Assembly: GCA_002110485.1 (NCBI GenBank)
Contig: MOWL01000067.1
Coordinates: forward strand, 3,906,001 to 3,970,000
Reading direction: 5' to 3'
Length of the DNA stretch: 64,000 nt
DNA from: Emergomyces orientalis
Lineage: Eukaryota > Ascomycota > Eurotiomycetes > Onygenales > Ajellomycetaceae
Positions 1-12,335 of this stretch are shown one piece after another (within the stretch, counting starts at the first letter, position 1; each line of letters starts with the position of its first letter). The translations under genes were made by a program, and so were the position numbers. The notes below the pieces were generated by a model that made no database searches, was not told where the DNA came from, and was given only the letters and a program-made list of their open reading frames with translations.

Positions 1-3000
1 AGTAGATTTTTAGCCTGCCATTGACCAATATGCTAGGAATGCCTTGCCTGCATTTTCAAGAGCCAGGTTATCTTGAAAGAAAAAAGGGTGGAAACTAAAG
101 GTACGGCACTGGCTGAGAGTTCTTGCTAGTCGGAATGTCCTTCCAGAACTCCGGATGGAGCTGGGATACTTCACAGGATGTAATGAGATACTTTCCGAAC
201 ATCTTCACTTCAAGTGGCCAATTGGTGGAAGAGGCCTAATTAACTGCGATTGAAATAAGGGGAGCCAGCGAATAAGCGGAAAAATATTCTGCTGTTAGTT
301 GCGAAATGTCTACGCAGGGTCCGAAGGTGACAAAGGGGTGGTTCGCTTTCAAGCATTTCTTGGCTAATTTCTCTTTCTGGCGCTCCGTTCTAGTCTTTCA
401 TCCTGGTCTGACAGTTCTTCCAAAGCTTGGCTACCTCAGTAGGGAGGTGATCATCGAGTCGCTAGGAGATTCTTCGACCCCCGGAACAGGATATTTAGGG
501 GTTCCATGATCGTGGGCAAGAAGAAACGGTGAGACGTGCCCAAATAGAGACGGAAGGTTGATGGAAATTTTAGCGTTGCGATAGGGCTGACCGAATGGGG
601 CCGGCTAGAGGGAGGACAGGCGTAAAGATTGCACCGTAAGGCCAATTCAATGGAAGAAACGAATGCATCCATGGATTATAGTCAGCATGACTAAACGTGT
701 GATTGTCATGGCAGCCTCCTCAACACAATCATCGGGCAAAGTAAATCCACTTTGTCCTGCGATTTGGAAACCCGGGGGGCCCCTGAAGATGGCCAAATGC
801 ACCCAAGTGCTTATCTGCCGGAGAAGGATACGCTTGTTTTCTGTAATATACTAATCAAATGGCGGTCAAATTGGGAGGTTGCGGGGATTTTCCTGATCAA
901 CAACAATGTTACCTTTTGCCGAACTTATTTCCCTCAAAATTCAATAGTTGGTCGTAGATTGGAAGCGAGCTCCTGGAATGTTGTAGCTCACTGCAGGGAA
1001 AATGGATGAGCTGTTCATTTATTTAGGGCTGCGCCAGAAGGTTAAAGCCAACGGTGACTCTAATAGAAAGGGGATATATTTCTTGTGCAGTCATAGGACT
1101 ATCTATTTTACCCATGATTCCTTTTCAAATTAATCAGGAGCGCCTTCCTAGACACAACGGTGCTCTGGAGCAACTCTGCCGGGCACGAGATCCGACTCGC
1201 AGCGGATTTGTGGCTTATTGTTGTTGGGATATTCCCTCCTCTTGATTCCGCGTTTGCAAGGTCCAGCAGCTGATCATTTAAATTTCCTAAGCTCGAAGTC
1301 AATGGGCCTGTACTCCCCCATCCTGAGAAAGAACGGTGAAACGATTGTTGAAGGCTGAATGCTAATGGTTACTCTCTGTTAAGGTTAAACATTGAGCTGA
1401 TGCCTTTCAACCTCCCGTCGTCCAGAAACAGAACTGGGAACTGTGTCCACCATGTCCAAGCCGCGAATAATTTCCAAATATGAGAAGGGGCCGAGGGTGC
1501 CGTCCCACGGCGCAAGGGTCCTCCCCATGAATGTCCATACTGAGCACCTTGAGCAGCAGGCTTATGACCGCGGTTGCTGTTTGTAAAAGATGTCCCTAAA
1601 TATAGAAACACTAGGATGCTGCGGCGGCTGGATATTGGATGCCTCATGATTTGAGCGATGATCATTTAATGGGTATCGCCACCTGAAGATATTCTTAGGT
1701 ATTCATGAAGTAGGGACAGATGTTTAGCAGGTTGCGTAACAGGTTGATTCCTTGGAGGCCTGTTCGTAAACGAGTAGCTGGCTAAGCCGGTGAAATGTTT
1801 AGGGGGCTACCGACGCTGAGAGCCGAGCTAAACATTATATTTCACCTTTTACTTGCCTGGATCAGAGATAAAAATATTTCCCGCGGGTTGGCTTCTTTAT
1901 CGACCGGATCTGCGTTTTAATCTTCGGAAGATTGTGATTCAGGGTGCTGCCTCGAGCGCGGTTTGACACCCCGACTATATTAGGTATGCTAGTTGTATAT
2001 AGCTTATTCTGAATTATGAATGGGGGCATCGTTCAACAAGGAGTATGCAAAGGGGAAAATATCCCATACACAATGTAAATAGTGGTTGGTAACACGTCGC
2101 AATTCATTGCGTTAACAATCTTTCGGGAGCCTGTTTCGAGTTGGTTGTCGTTTTGCGCGCATACTGCAACAGCAGTCCAAGTTTACCTCCTTCCTTTGCG
2201 CAAGATTGAGGGCGTCAAAACACTTGGTTGAAATGCTACAATTCATCTGTTCTAAACAGACGTCTTGAATGTAGAAAGCCACTTGACCGTCCTTGCAAAT
2301 ATTCTCTGCAGATTTGGTGATTAACAAGCAGATAGCAGGGAGTTGACAACGGAATGCCAATGTCAGTTCAAACAACACCACCAATCAATCACTGCTGGCT
2401 AGGGGACGGCCCGAGCATGGAGGCTCTCAAAGAAAAGAAAGGATGTAAGGAAAATCAGGTGTCGTACCTGCATCGCTAATCACACCCATTATGGTAGTGT
2501 TCGCAGTCCTTGAAATCGGTTTTATCAATCTTTCCAGGTGGAGGATGGCACGCCGGAGTAGGTCGCTTCTGGCGCACTTCGCATGTCCTGACCAACGTCA
2601 GGTTAGCTTCCTAGAAACCTAGAGGCTCCCGGAAATGTGCCCTCCACTGTTGCGTGGGTTCAACCTGGTAGCTTCTTGCCAGAGCGGGAGAAGGGAATTA
2701 GAAGACGCATGAATTTTGGTAGATCCAAATGGTTTGAAACTGACTGGCAGGCTGTCCCAGCTGTATGCGGAGGGAGGTATGTTCGAACTGGTGTTTCAAT
2801 AGCATTCCACGCTGGCGAGGTGGTGGCAGCATTGGGGGCCATATATTTGGGAAGTCCCTCTCTATCCAACGCAGGAAGAAAGTTGAGTGGTGAAAACATC
2901 GGTGGATGCAATGGATAGTTAAATAAACCATACACTTGGAGCTTTGAATAATCAAATATTGAATTTTGTGCCCAGAGAGGCAAATCTTTACCCAAAACTA

Positions 3001-3187
3001 GCTGCCACCTTATTCTTTTAATGAGCGCATGGCGGAGAAACTTGGCGGCGACGAGGACCTCAAATGCAATCGATACTACATCCTTTAACTGGGGCTTTTC
3101 CTTGGCAGACGTACTCTACCTTCAAAGCACGTCGTTCAGACGACACTCAACCATCAGGACAGCCCAATAGTTCGTTTTCTGAAGACC
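1..3187. other. Gene-poor left flank
   Basis: I see no gene here that I can support. All reading frames are short. The longest open stretch is on the minus strand, from about 3115 down to 2660 (about 150 codons), but it has no family resemblance, no clear start and overlaps the APA2 leader. An imperfect inverted repeat lies at 1789-1802 and 1828-1846. The rest is unremarkable mixed-composition DNA. Confidence 0.5.
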
Positions 3188-4376
3188 ATGAGTACAAATC
3201 AAGATTCTACGGCCCGTAGCACTGGCGCGTGTTCATCATCGACACACGACATGCTTTCAGGAATCACAGAGAACCTTTCAGCACTCGTCTCAAGACGGTT
3301 TACCGCAGCCAAGCAGTCTGGGGCTTTGGTCTTCTCCCCAACTCAGGTAACCACAATATCGGCCTCAAATACACCAGTAAGTCATTGTATCCATTCCAGA
3401 TTCACGGCCAGACTGGACCCAGTGGAAAGCTCGTTAATTGTTGACGCCACACCAGTTCCAACTTAGATACTGTCCCGCACTCGCAAAGAAGCCAACCAAT
3501 AACCATCCCCAAGATCTAGAGCAAAAATCGTCGACCATAAAGCGGGATCCATTCCACGAACCTCCTGAAGATCTTCTCATCGCTCAGTTTCCGCAGTCTG
3601 CACCGTCCCATATATTGGTTCTGAATAAATTCCCCGTGATATCAGACCACTTTATACTTGCGACCAAAGACTATAAGCCGCAGTCCGATTTGCTAGACAA
3701 GGAGGACCTCCAAGCAACATTCCAATGCCTGAAAGCATGGCAGAAGCATGAAGGACCTGATGGATCGAAACGACTGTTTGCATTTTTCAACTCCGGGGAA
3801 CACAGTGGTGCTAGCCAACCCCACAGGCACCTACAATTTTTACCTGTGGAAAGAATGGCCCAGCCCGATGATGGAAGATGGAAGCCATTGATTGATGGGA
3901 ATTGTCCTTCTTCACCTGGGAACCTCGATCATCGGAGCTTTTCTGACTTGCCATTTGCATGCTATGCCGCCAATCTACCAGCAGAGCCATCCGCTGATGA
4001 GCTACATTATTCATACCTTCGACTATACGGAATGGCTGTGAAGGCTGCGCAACAGCCCCCAGACTCTCAATTAAATTCCAGGGACCTGAAGAACCTTAAA
4101 ATTGACGGGCCGGCCGCTATCAGCTACAATTTAGCCATGACTACATCTCGAATGATGATTTGCCCTCGAAAGAGCGAGTTTGCGTGGTTACCAATAGATC
4201 CTAAACATCGAAAAGAAACTTTAGAAGCCGGCTTGGTTAGACTTAACGGCACTATTTTAGCGGGAACATTGATGGTGAAAGCAGCCGCTGAATGGGATGT
4301 TCTGAGGAATCAACCTGATATCCTGAAACTTGTGTTAGAAGCAATTGGATTTCCGGACCCAGGTGTCCAGATGTGA
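3188..4376 (+). CDS. APA2: Ap4A phosphorylase (ATP adenylyltransferase), Apa1/Apa2 type
   Basis: Two exons, 3188-3376 and 3456-4376, with an intron of 79 nt (GTAAGT...CAG, phase 0), encode 369 residues, close to the usual fungal length. Fungal Apa1/Apa2 enzymes cleave diadenosine tetraphosphate with phosphate to ADP and ATP, and can run in reverse. The splice restores a continuous N-terminal block ending in TP|FQLRYCPALAKKP, typical of the family. The HIT-like catalytic segment SGASQPHRHLQFLPV carries the H-x-H pair at about residues 186 and 188, following the FNSGEHSGAS loop. The C-terminal half contains PAISYNLAMTTSRMMICPR, also characteristic. The start at 3188 opens a slightly long N terminus (MSTNQDSTAR...); the Met at 3251 (MLSGITENL) is an alternative. 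The neighbour downstream is convergent. Function is assigned from motifs only. Confidence 0.9.
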
Positions 4377-4729
4377 CACCTGAACAGAACGGTACTAGCC
4401 ACCCACTCCACGAACACGGCCTGTAATGCATATAAGACGTATGCGAACGCTATATCGTATCAGATTGCAACCGACGACAAGCTAATGACAAATTGAAAAG
4501 CTATTTTAAATATTCGTCTAGTCTGTTTACGACCAGCATTACAGGATAGCACCAAATCTCTGACTGCAGTCACTTGGAGCGCAACGTAATGGGGCTGCTG
4601 TAGGCTCGGTTGGCATTTTGAACTAATTAAGGTGAATTCCATTTACTCGATTATATATATATTAATGCATTTATGAGGGTACGTGTACTGTTCTCCCTTC
4701 CCCAGATATCATATTTGTTTTGAGATTGA
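4377..4729. other. Convergent intergenic gap between APA2 and the Myb-like gene
   Basis: The two genes end toward each other here. The stretch is AT-rich, including a TATATATA run near 4652, as expected for 3' untranslated regions. No ORF or structured element stands out. Confidence 0.5.
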
Positions 4730-6457
4730 TTAACCAAACTGATGTTCAGGCCTTAGTATTATAACATCCTGCTGTATCTGCGCCCATTTTTTCTTACAGG
4801 TCGCATTGCCGAAATGGTACGATCCACCATTTTTCCAGATATATTCACCCACTTGCTTCCAAGATATTTTGGGAGAGGTGATGTTTTCTCCTGCGACATC
4901 GTGTATCGGATTGGCATACTTCCGCACGGCTTCACAAAGTAGTCGCACCTGTGTATGCAGCATATCTGTTAGTGCCACTATTACGTTGTACAATACGCAT
5001 TGACCGGGGATTTTACTCACATCCTTCTCCTGCCATCCTGGCTTCCTTACCCGCTGCTCCTTTCGTTTGGTTAGCGTTCTAAACCGCCCTCTTAGCGTTG
5101 ACTCGGCCTCAAAGAAATTTCCCTTTTCTTTGATATCTTTATACGACATTCCTGCACGCTTACACCGGATCAGATATTCGTCTTTTGCGCTGGTCCGCTG
5201 GGGACTGATATTTGCTGCTGTCTGGGCTTCGCATGCTTTCGTCTTTCGGGACCTTCCTGGTTCCTTTATAGTTATGTTTGGCTCGAAGGGTTCAACACCA
5301 GACAAGTGACCCTGCCATTCGGGCTGCCTGTCATGCCTGGGATTTTGATCGAAATATCCCATCGGCGCGCTCATATCGCGGAAACCTGGGGAATCGAAAT
5401 TTACCGGCTCGTGAAGCGTGTCCGGAGTAAAGCATGAAGAGAATGAAGAATTTGGGCTGCATTGGTAGCCTAAAGGAGCTGTGTGCAGCTCATTCCAGTC
5501 ATCCTTTGGGATTGGCAGACTGGTCTGGGTGACCAAAGTTGGAGAAAAATCATTGTGTACGTCATCGGGCCATCGTTGTGGTTGTTGGATGAAGTTTTCT
5601 AACCCTTGCCACGGGTTTGCTGCTTCTTCAGTGAAATTTAGAGCATATCCTCTGTTACCCGTTTGTTCTAGCCATTCAGTGGTTGCAGGATAGGTTGATT
5701 CGACATTTGTATCAGAGGTGCTTGATATGGCCATACATGTCATTCTATCCAAAGGCTGGCTCCAGCCCGGGTGGATATCTCCCTGTTGATGAAAGCCATC
5801 CTCCACATACATGCTCCGAGTCTTTTTATCCCTTACCCAGTTATCGTTGCAATTTTTGAATGTAAGTTTCTGGGCCTGTAGTCTTGAGATATAATGCGAG
5901 GCCTCAGTGGTCCCCATAGCCTGGTATGATGAGCCGGTCGGAGTACCTTCAAGGTTGAATCTCATTAGAGATTGCGCTACGGTCGGCATTGTTGAATTAC
6001 TGCGCTCCTGGCTGTTAGGCGTTATCGTTGCAAGGAAGGAGGGAGAGGGTTGGCTTCCTGGCCCATGATCCGCTAGGCTCGTCCATCCGGTGCTCGTATC
6101 CGGAGAGATTATTGGGCGCCTGAGGCCGTCAAAATGAGCTTCAACATTTTCAAGGCCTCTCTGTTGCTGCTGGTTTTGCAGCTGGATGGATCCTCTAGCA
6201 TCACATTTGCCTTCCGTGAACTTAAAGCCTGTGGATATTGCATAGCTGGAATTCAAGGCTTCAAGGTTGCTGGTCGAGTTTAAGAGTTGCCGGGGATGAC
6301 CATAGCTTGCTTTCTGTTGGAGGCCTTGTGAGGTCGCCTTTCCACACCGCGCATTGTGTGTCGACGAGAAGTTTGATGTGGAGGATCGTCTGGGTATATT
6401 TAGTTTGTCGGGATCAACAGATGTATCTCGGTGAGCCCATCGTCGAGGCAAAGCCAT
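4730..6457 (-). CDS. Myb/SANT-like DNA-binding nuclear protein
   Basis: Two exons, 6457-5021 and 4948-4730, are joined by a 72-nt intron (4949-5020, GTGAGT...CAG). The intron is a multiple of three without a stop, so the genomic frame stays open through it. The spliced product is 551 residues. About 400 N-terminal residues are low-complexity and rich in Ser, Gln, Asn and Pro. Then follows a compact conserved block: EYLIRCKRAGMSYKDIKEK, ESTLRGRFRTLTK, RVRKPGWQEKD and, across the splice, VRLLCEAVRKY. It ends with a second helix set (ISWKQVGEYIWKNGG ... CKKKW). This matches the fungal family of Myb/SANT-like proteins with a STLRGRFRTLTK helix. The splice joining KD to VRLL is required for the family pattern. 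Target genes are unknown. The start is the first in-frame Met; an upstream exon cannot be excluded. Confidence 0.75.
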   Translation of the reverse strand: MALPRRWAHRDTSVDPDKLNIPRRSSTSNFSSTHNARCGKATSQGLQQKASYGHPRQLLNSTSNLEALNSSYAISTGFKFTEGKCDARGSIQLQNQQQQRGLENVEAHFDGLRRPIISPDTSTGWTSLADHGPGSQPSPSFLATITPNSQERSNSTMPTVAQSLMRFNLEGTPTGSSYQAMGTTEASHYISRLQAQKLTFKNCNDNWVRDKKTRSMYVEDGFHQQGDIHPGWSQPLDRMTCMAISSTSDTNVESTYPATTEWLEQTGNRGYALNFTEEAANPWQGLENFIQQPQRWPDDVHNDFSPTLVTQTSLPIPKDDWNELHTAPLGYQCSPNSSFSSCFTPDTLHEPVNFDSPGFRDMSAPMGYFDQNPRHDRQPEWQGHLSGVEPFEPNITIKEPGRSRKTKACEAQTAANISPQRTSAKDEYLIRCKRAGMSYKDIKEKGNFFEAESTLRGRFRTLTKRKEQRVRKPGWQEKDVSKIPGQCVLYNVIVALTDMLHTQVRLLCEAVRKYANPIHDVAGENITSPKISWKQVGEYIWKNGGSYHFGNATCKKKWAQIQQDVIILRPEHQFG

Positions 6458-6537
6458 ATCTCTACGCCGGCTGTTCGAGCGAAATTGCTATCCCCTTCAG
6501 AGCTGGGGCACTGGAACTGATATGCCGCACGCCGATT

Positions 6538-6572
6538 CTGCTCTTATCCTCTACCGGAGAGGACGAGAGCAG
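6538..6572 (-). promoter_or_regulatory. Strong hairpin in the presumed 5' leader of the Myb-like gene
   Basis: CTGCTCT (6538-6544) pairs with AGAGCAG (6566-6572), and TCCTCT (6547-6552) pairs with AGAGGA (6558-6563). Between them is a 2-nt internal mismatch, and the loop is 5 nt. The hairpin sits about 80-115 nt upstream of the start codon at 6457. Whether it is transcribed depends on an unmapped start site. A role in translation control is only a possibility. Confidence 0.5.
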
Positions 6573-9459
6573 CTTGACCGATCGCAGTCAACTTGGATAA
6601 TTCTCGAAAGGCTGCTTTGTTGAATAGATTCAACGCGAATCTTGGATAACTTCGAGAGATTGTTGTGGAGCTAGCTAAAATTTCTCGAATGCAGTGTCAT
6701 GACAAGGATATGCTCAGTGAGAAACTGGTACGAATTCCGAGCAATCACCTGGGTACAATAATTCTTATGTTGGTGTATTAGACATTCAGTTGCGTTTGAA
6801 CATGAAAATGTTTGATGGACAATGGGACCTTACCTGAAAGCCTTCTCCTTAATTCTCACGCCGACAGCGAGCACGAAAGGCCTTCTTGGTTGCCGTTCGA
6901 TTCGAGTTGTGTTTGAGTCTCAATTTCCCAGAATGAAATACTGAAAACATTAGCCAAGTGTTGTGGTGGGAATCAGTTCGGACAATGAAGTTGAGAGAAA
7001 TGGGATTGAATCATCCAGGTGACGGTGACTTCATTAAATGATATTAGATTTGCGGGGTCTATCGAGGAGAACTACAACTATTTTGACCATTAAATCTTTC
7101 CTCGCAAGCTTCCTCGCCCTGGCATGTGGCACTTACAGCTGATACGGCCTGACCCAATCTTTTCTGCATTCGAAAAGCGTGGAAAGCCGTTGAGCGCCCA
7201 TAACCACTGAAGGAACGTCTTCGCGTTGCCATAGAGGTTAAAAGCTGTTTGGAATTGGCCAGGGACAAACAACATCATACCATGGATTTGAGCGCCAAAT
7301 AAAGGCTATCCCATTCCAAAAAAACAAATTATGGGGGTGAGAACGGGGAAGGTAGCATCAATTGTCAACTAGCATCAGGCTCCTTACATATATCGTTCAA
7401 GGCAGCGGCTCCTTGCATATATGCCTATAATCCACCTTTGTTGGCGTTCGATGATAATAAACGCAAGCCATCGCTGCCTGTAACGCTCTTGAATTTTCGA
7501 GGAAGATGCCTTCGATATAACCACGTAGGCTGTCATGCTTTTCTAGCAACCGCCCGCTTCTTTTGAAAGTAGCTTCCTCGAATTGGGGTTGCATTGGAAT
7601 CTGACGCCTCAGTAAAGGTTAAGCTTGGTTTCGAAGAACCGCAAACATGTTCTTCAGGTTCATGGGTAAATCCGGGGCCTCTGATAATACGACTTGTTGT
7701 ATTTCTGACAAACTTGGCGCTCTGTGATCTGAGCGCCACATGCCGTGTTGATCGTGTTGTCACATCTTTCCACACTCCCTATGCCCCCAGTGGTGGAGTG
7801 AAAGCCACGTTTCGGCGAACGCACACCACTTTGTGCAAGGATTTCTTTCCTTCACTCACCCGTACGACATCCAGCAACAGATGCTTCAAGCGCTGGCCTG
7901 CGAAGCACTGAAACATCAACTCCTGTGTACAGAGGGCATACACTCACTTTATTTCAGTTGTCTTCACATACCCGGATGTGCCCCAGTGTTTACTCAACGT
8001 TCCAGAGCGCCGATCAACCCTCAAATCTTCATTTTCCTTTTCAAGTTTGCTCGTACTTCGTGTGGCTGCACTGATTTATTGACTACCGCCGTTGCCTCAA
8101 CGTTTTTATTTGTTTTTACTTTTCCTCTGCTTTTTTGCTTTTTATTTTATTTTATTTTCCTTATCATTGCTTTTTCATGCAGCGCGGGCCGCTGAGTGTT
8201 GGAATAATGATTAACTTTCGGTTCCCTCTGCGATCTAGATCATTCATTCCTCGCCTCGTGCTCTTCCTGCTCACCAGCCTTATCACCTGGGTCTCCCCCG
8301 AAGAATATCACAGGCATACAAATGGTCCGGGACCAAACGTGCCTATTTTTCTTAAACTTCCTTCGTTTTCCACGATATCAAACACGTTTCATTACCAATC
8401 ATTCCTTGCTCGTAGTCTTCTTATCCATTTTTATTTCTTATATTATACTTGGGGCCGCGGGGGGGGCACGATCTGGAGCCAACGTCAGCCTTAATGTTCT
8501 CCAGCGCAGCAGGCAAACTCAACGCATGAACCCCGTCAACGGCCTGTACAAAATTATCTCTGAGAGGCAGGATTTTTGATACATTAAAATTAAACGACTG
8601 GCAGAAAGAAAATGAAGGGAAATGACGACCTTACATAAAGCCACTCCTACTTTCTGCCACTTGCCGAACATTTCCTACACTGTCGGCCCCCATCATCACC
8701 AATAATACGAGGAGGGCTTGCTTTTTTCGATAAAAAGAAAAGAAGGGAATAATCTGGGGTCATCTAGTGCCCGCCCGTCCTTCGGGCATGCGGCAATGCA
8801 ACCCCTGGTGCAACATATTGCAGAACACCGTCATGGACGGGACCCTAGTTGCAGCCGTAGAATTTTCGAGAAGGCAGAGACCAAGGGGAACGAATTTCGC
8901 GCGTGCTTCGAGAACATCTTTTTCCTTCCTTCCCGCCATTCTTCTCCTCTACTTCGACACTACTTTTTGCTTTTTCTACTGAGAGGGGATAATTCTGCTT
9001 GGCTTCACGCAAGGGATTATTTGGGAGTAAAGGGACCCAGCAGAATGAAGTGCCAAGCTCGGATAATATTGCCATTTCTTCGTTCTTGCAGTCCAACTAC
9101 TATTTTATGTGTTGGACTAATTATCTTATTGTCTCGGTACGCATGAAAACTAGTTTGCCGCCTTTCAATTTTATCGATTCATCTTTTCTCATTCTTGTGT
9201 TATCCGGGCGGAACCGCTTTTAGGGCTGTAGCCATCGTGGAAATTTAAGGTCTTCTTTTTGTGTATGCTGTAATCCTGTCTGGGCCTGACAAACTGCAAA
9301 CCGTTGGGATTTGTGTTCGAGTGTTTCTTGGCAAGGATGATCCCGCATATATATATATTATTGTCTATCTCCATATCAGGTATATCCTGTTCATGTACTG
9401 ACATAAGACATGCATTCGCATGACATATGGAATTTTCTTTCTTTATTTGATCTACTACA

Positions 9460-9487
9460 CATGTACATGTACAGTACATTACATGTG
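9460..9487. repeat. GTACATGTAC-type palindromic tract
   Basis: Overlapping copies of ACATGTACATGTACAGTACAT-like sequence form nested palindromes here. The same vocabulary recurs at 19076-19100, 19839-19856, 20287-20305 and 20357-20390. It may be a simple-repeat family or a binding-site cluster; no function is evident. Confidence 0.5.
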
Positions 9488-10426
9488 CTTTTCCTTTCTT
9501 CTTGCTTCCTCTGTAAACATATATATATACCCGTTGCAGAAATGCCCAAAATATCACTAGGAAACCCTTCTCAGGGAGAATCTGATTGTCTGGTTTACCC
9601 ATAGGTCCTACAGTACCTGACCTGACATGAAATCCTCACTCAACCCCAAATATCGCGTACAAAAGAGAAGCTGTCCATAGGGCAAAAGGGAATACCAATG
9701 TGTTTCATAATTGGTTTCACTTTAATTTTTATCCCTGCATGTCGCCGTTTATTTATTTACTATCATCTAAGTGTTTCGGAAACAACATGCCAACTTGCTT
9801 GGTTCTCTTTCAATTCAATTAAATAAATTAATCGATAGATCATATTAACTTCGGCGATTGAAATACACTAGAAACGAAGGCTTTTTGAAGAATTTATGAA
9901 CCGCCTACTGGTATGTAGTATCCAAGGTGGAATAATGGGAGTTAATTTTGCGGTTTTCACTGCCGATTTTGCTTTCGTTAGCTTCCTGTTTCATATTTCA
10001 CTTATTTCGTTTGATTCTTCTTCTTCCGCTTCTTCTTCTTCTTTCTTCTCCTGTCTCTAACATCTTCGAGCAAAACCTAGGAGTGTTCCATTTTTGCTGT
10101 ATCTCCCGTGAAATAAAGGTTCTGCTCCCGGGAACCCAGTGTACACGGCATGGTAAAGTTTCTTTTTCAGTCTGACTTCCCTCTCCTACACGTTGTTGAA
10201 GGCGTTGGAACATACCATTTGATTCAGGTGGTGGAACGAACATAAAACAGCAGCCAAAGTGTAAATGCACAGGGTTTCATTTATCTAAGACCTTTATGTA
10301 AACCCATATAAACACATTGCGCAGGTGAGAAAGAATAATGAGAAAATTCAAGTCATAAATCTGACAAGGATGGAAATAGGCCGCTTGCTGTTTAGAAAAA
10401 CTATTAAAAAAATAGGGAAAATGGAG

Positions 10427-12335
10427 CTATACACTTTTCCTAGTACCCCAGCTCTGCAACACGCCGATCACAATACCAGCTATCAGAAGCAGCCCGTTGA
10501 AGCCAGCAAGGATGTAGAAAGGTGACTTGGGAGAAACTTTATCTGAAAGCAGACCTCCGACTTTTGTGAGGAGCAGAATACCCGCCCCTCCATATAGGGA
10601 ATACATTCCCGCAACGGAACCCTTGAGGTGGACTAGGTTGTTGGTGTTTGTTGATGATGACAGAGGTTTTGGAAGGAGGGTAGAGCGCTCGTCGGAAACC
10701 TGAGATCTGGTGCCTAGGGCGTCTTCTGGGGTTGTTTGGTCGGCTGAATTTGTTCGCCGTCCGTTCGAGTCGTGGTGGTATGAAGTTGTATCTTGGTAAT
10801 GGTCGGGGCCAAGGACGTGGATACTGAGACCTGCGAGGCTACAGACGATAGACCCAATCTGGCTAATCCCGACCAAGGCCATGGCAACGAATATGGCAGG
10901 ACTTCCTCCCGGACCACGTATCTGGGGAGTTGGTAGGAGAGTTAGGAAAATATAGCCAACAATTCCAGCCAGAGCGGCGGAAAGAAGGGGGATATTGTGC
11001 CGTTTTGATTTTGCTGACAAATAGCCAAAAACTGGTGCAAAACACAAGGCAACGAGTTGCGCAACACCCGTCAATATTGAAGCAACGATGTAGGCTTTGG
11101 GACACGACTTTTTGATCTCACCCAAATCGGTCTCAAATATATGGCTCTGGTTATTGGCGCCGTTTTCATCACAGAGGCCAGAATGTCTGTAATGTTGGTT
11201 CACATATAGGGGAATAAAGAGGGAAATCCCAACAGTTGAGGCTCGAGCAACAAATCCGCCCAAATAAGCGAGTCCAATTCCTGGCTGTCTAAAGCCAAGA
11301 AGGAAGGATGCGTTGAACTGTGATAGGTATGATTTTGGAAATAATGACGATAAAGGCGAACTTGATGTCGTTATGCTAAGAGCTTGTAACTCATCCGATG
11401 TATGTGCTCTAGGGGACCTGAATAGCGACCTCCACCCTGTGTACCGATCATCAGGCAGATTTCGTAGGCCAATGAAACAAACCACCGAAACGGTAAGTGA
11501 GAGTAGAGCCACTATGTAGTAGCTGAATTTGATTGATTGAGCCGAAGACTGGCCAAATTTTTCAAACCACGCCGGAAGGGGCAGAAAGACTAGCAGCGCA
11601 ACAACAGCACCAGAGCCCGTAAGCATTCCAACAATGCCAGCTAAATGCGAGGTTGAGCCCCTTTCTGGCTTCTTTTCAATTGCTTCTGAAGCTGGTAACC
11701 TCGCCTGATAAAGCACAGGGGTGATCGTCAACTCCGAAGCGTTAGAAGGCCGAGGTGCATGGCCATAGATCCTTTGGGATTCATCCAGTTGAGGAGGTGC
11801 GGGCGTCGTTAGTCCAGAGCTCTGATTTGAAAATGCAGAGGTATTATTCAAGGAGCCCTTGCTTGCAGTTATAGCTGGAAGGACAGCCGTTACCATGGTA
11901 GTTACTGCTGACCCGCCAAGGCTAAACAGAAGTCTACCTAGTAGGAGTTCTGGGTATACATTTTTCGCTTGAACGAAAAGCGCCAGCGCCAACGCGATAA
12001 TGAGGTAGCCTACCGTGCATACCTTGACATATATGTCAGAATTGACCGAAACAGTGACCCAAGAGGTACTTCCAACTCACATATCTGACTCCGATCCGAT
12101 CCGATAGCATCCCCCATACGGGGCAAGCCACTAAAGCCAACAGCTCATCCGCAAAACCAAGCGTACCAACAGCATCGCCTTCACCCGTTGGTAAATTGAT
12201 TAGGTCTGTGACCACGAAGGATATCGACGAGTTTAAAAAGACGAGGAACGAGATCGAGAAAAGGCAAACGCCCAAAAGGTAGGTTGCCGTCTGCAATTTA
12301 GTTGCGGTAAACATCATGTGGGGTGTTGTCGACAT
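10427..12335 (-). CDS. Major facilitator superfamily transporter
   Basis: Two exons, 12335-12081 and 12022-10427, with a 58-nt intron (GTGAGT...AAG), encode 616 residues. The protein has about a dozen hydrophobic segments. The first is YLLGVCLFSISFLVFL, near residue 20. The MFS loop signature WGMLSDRIGVRY is followed directly across the splice by VCTVGYL, which fixes the junction. Between the two six-helix halves lies a long hydrophilic loop with Ser, Pro and Gly. A second Ser/Thr/Asp-rich loop (PDHYQDTTSYHH...) precedes the last two helices. The C terminus is short. The substrate is not evident; large fungal MFS proteins with such loops are mostly uncharacterised. It is divergent from HRD1, with about 790 bp between the two starts. 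Confidence 0.85.

Larger units (their letters stand above)
6458..10426. other. Long intergenic tract (about 4 kb)
   Basis: This lies upstream of the minus-strand Myb-like gene and downstream of the minus-strand MFS gene. It probably contains a long 5' leader and promoter of the former. Pyrimidine-rich runs occur around 8000-8180, 8900-8980 and 10010-10050. A GTACATGTAC-type palindromic cluster is at 9460-9487. Reading frames of up to 140 codons exist but are CT-rich or low-complexity and match nothing I know. Confidence 0.45.

Noticed and set aside
2660..3115. Minus-strand open frame of about 150 codons in the left flank
   Set aside because: No family motif, no convincing ATG (the listed start is TTG), and it overlaps the APA2 upstream region; a stretch of this length occurs by chance.
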